Positions 62,763 through 64,000 of a stretch of 64,000 bases of DNA are shown here, one piece after another. The notes under the pieces were generated by a model. It saw nothing but the letters and a program-made list of their open reading frames with translations. It made no database searches and was not told the DNA's origin. The stretch's first letter is position 1. Each line of letters opens with the position of its first letter. A program made the translations under genes and the position numbers. This stretch comes from Burkholderiaceae bacterium (GTDB taxonomy: Bacteria; Pseudomonadota; Gammaproteobacteria; Burkholderiales; Burkholderiaceae_C), in the NCBI GenBank assembly GCA_017992055.1, contig JAGOPK010000021.1, positions 1 to 64,000 of the forward strand, written 5' to 3'.

Positions 62763-63811
62763 CGGGAATCTTTCTGAAGCGCCAGGCGTGGCGTGGGGCT
62801 GGGCGCGAGGCCATAGGCGCGCGCGGCGCCGCGGTGCAGCGGGGCGGCCAGGCGCGCCGCATCAAAGGCATCCAGCCGCTGCATGCTGTCCAGCAGGGGC
62901 TGGCTGCGCTGCAGCTCGGCCTGGCGGCGGCGCAGGCTCTGCGTCAGGCGGAAGATCGACTCGTCGTCCACCGCCGCCTGGGTGAACAGCAGGTTGCGCA
63001 TGCCCAGCGTTTGCACCGGCTGCTGGCGGCCCGGATACAGCGCGGCCGGAATCTGCTGCGCCGACAGCCAGGGGTTCTCGGCCGCCAGGCGCTGGCGCAC
63101 CGGCTCGGGCAGGTCGATGAACTCGCCACCGCAGGCGCGCAGCGCGGCAAACAGCGGCGACGGATGGGCCACGGCCTCGACCACCACATCGACCTGGCCG
63201 CCGCAGAAGGCGCGCTCGAACTCGCTGGTGGCCAGGTAGCTGGCGCTGCCCAGGTCCTCGACGCGCAGGTCCAGCGCACGCAGCAGCGCGGCGGTGATGG
63301 CGAACTGGCCCGAGCCGCGGTTGCCCAGGTTCATGCGCTTGCCGGCAATCTGCGCCAGCGTGCCGATGCCGCTGTCCTTGCGCACCATCACCGCGATCGG
63401 CGAGGTGTGCAGCACGGCCACCGTGCGCAGCGCCTGGGCCTTGGGCACGGCGGCATTGCGCTGCAGCTGGGCCAGCAGATCCTCCTGGGCGATGCCCAGC
63501 TGGATCGACTGGTTGCTCACCGCATGCAGGTTGAAGGTGGTGCCGGCGGTGCCCACCGGCACGCAGCGCACCAGGCTGGCTTCGCGGTCCTCGTTGATGG
63601 CATCGCACAAGGCCTCGCCGACCGGGCGGAAGGTGCCGCCGACCGGGCCCGTGCCCAGCATCAGAAACTTGTCCGAGAAGTCGTCGGCCGGGGCCGCGGA
63701 GGCGGTGGCGGCGGCCAGGCTCAGACTGAGCAGCAGCCGCCTCAGCAGGTGGTGCCGGACCGGGCGTGGAGTGGGGTGGGGTGGTGCATGTCGGGGGCGC
63801 AAATACTGCAT
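62759..63811 (-). CDS. TAXI-family solute-binding protein without TRAP membrane subunits
   Basis: 350 residues. Signal peptide ends ATASAA (about 40). FLMLGTGPVGGTFRPVGEALCDAINE and VPVGTAGTTFNLHAVSNQSIQLGIAQEDLLAQL fit TAXI proteins (TRAP transporter binding subunits and their relatives). LGNRGSGQFAITAALLRALDL and VDVVVEAVAHPSPLFAALR follow. No DctQ/DctM-type subunits are nearby. It is first in the six-gene operon and overlaps the secretin gene (ATGA). It may bind its ligand for a partner in the operon rather than for a TRAP transporter. A pair of cysteines (ALC..., RCV) could form a disulfide. Confidence 0.88.
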   Translation of the reverse strand: MQYLRPRHAPPHPTPRPVRHHLLRRLLLSLSLAAATASAAPADDFSDKFLMLGTGPVGGTFRPVGEALCDAINEDREASLVRCVPVGTAGTTFNLHAVSNQSIQLGIAQEDLLAQLQRNAAVPKAQALRTVAVLHTSPIAVMVRKDSGIGTLAQIAGKRMNLGNRGSGQFAITAALLRALDLRVEDLGSASYLATSEFERAFCGGQVDVVVEAVAHPSPLFAALRACGGEFIDLPEPVRQRLAAENPWLSAQQIPAALYPGRQQPVQTLGMRNLLFTQAAVDDESIFRLTQSLRRRQAELQRSQPLLDSMQRLDAFDAARLAAPLHRGAARAYGLAPSPTPRLALQKDSR

Positions 63812-64000
63812 GGCCCGGCTATCGGCCCGCCGGCCGGGCCGCTTGACCCCATCAGGCAGCCTTTACAGGGCCAGTTTCGTGGGCCGGCGCACAAGCCGTT
63901 GCAAAGTGTGACATCGGTCCCATGCCTGCGCCCGTGCCTGCAGCGGTGACGACGGGGACGGCGACCTTGCAGCCATCTGACGCGGCCAGAAAGAACCGGC
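63812..64000. other. Region upstream of the six-gene envelope operon
   Basis: 189 bases to the window edge without a supported gene. It should hold the operon promoter. I see no convincing palindrome or sigma-70 pair; the sequence is GC-rich with short GGCC repeats. Confidence 0.5.

Overview
The window is chromosomal DNA from a high-GC betaproteobacterium. The order hemA-prfA-prmC-grxD-ubiX, the divergent rppH/proS pair, the DUF1840 and polyhydroxyalkanoic-acid-system proteins and the minor-pilin operon point to Burkholderiales, probably the Rubrivivax/Leptothrix/Ideonella/Roseateles side. That placement is inferred from gene content, not from a marker phylogeny. Coding density is very high, and many neighbouring genes overlap by ATGA, GTGA or TGATG. 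I see no rRNA, tRNA, CRISPR array, insertion sequence or prophage.

Layout. 1-2.6 kb: a Ton system (tonB-exbB-exbD) leading into a truncated TonB-dependent receptor, under a Fur-like box. 2.6-4.7 kb: an EF-G paralogue. 4.9-11.8 kb: a TetR repressor diverging from a complete RND efflux pump across an AcrR-type palindrome. 11.8-12.9 kb: a sterol-desaturase-family hydroxylase. 12.9-19.7 kb: a seven-gene minor-pilin operon (fimT-pilV-pilW-pilX-pilY1-unknown-pilE). 19.8-25.1 kb: a histidine phosphatase, a PEBP protein, a DUF1840 protein and two cyclic-di-GMP enzymes. 25.3-27.5 kb: a PobR-like regulator diverging from pobA. 27.5-33.1 kb: the reductive pyrimidine degradation cluster preT-preA-hydA-hyuC behind a RutR-like palindrome. 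33.2-38.5 kb: a GlxA-type regulator, a DJ-1 protein, a DUF2817 peptidase, an M20 amidohydrolase and a lone solute-binding protein. 38.6-44.0 kb: a molybdopterin oxidoreductase, an aminopeptidase and a storage-lipid group (PHA-system protein, acyl-CoA-binding protein, wax ester synthase). 44.0-55.3 kb: mostly housekeeping genes. 55.4-56.6 kb: a single unrecognised secreted protein with its own terminator.

The most unusual part is the last 7.2 kb (56627-63811). One tightly coupled operon encodes a TAXI-type binding protein, a TPR-secretin protein, an exported pentapeptide-repeat protein, a family-3 binding protein, a divergent dicarboxylate/amino-acid symporter whose ion-site motifs look degraded, and an aspartate/glutamate racemase. 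Neither binding protein has its usual membrane partner, and the secretin has no type II secretion or pilus neighbours. I know of no described system with this composition. My working hypothesis is an envelope-spanning system for acidic (possibly D-) amino acids or dicarboxylates.
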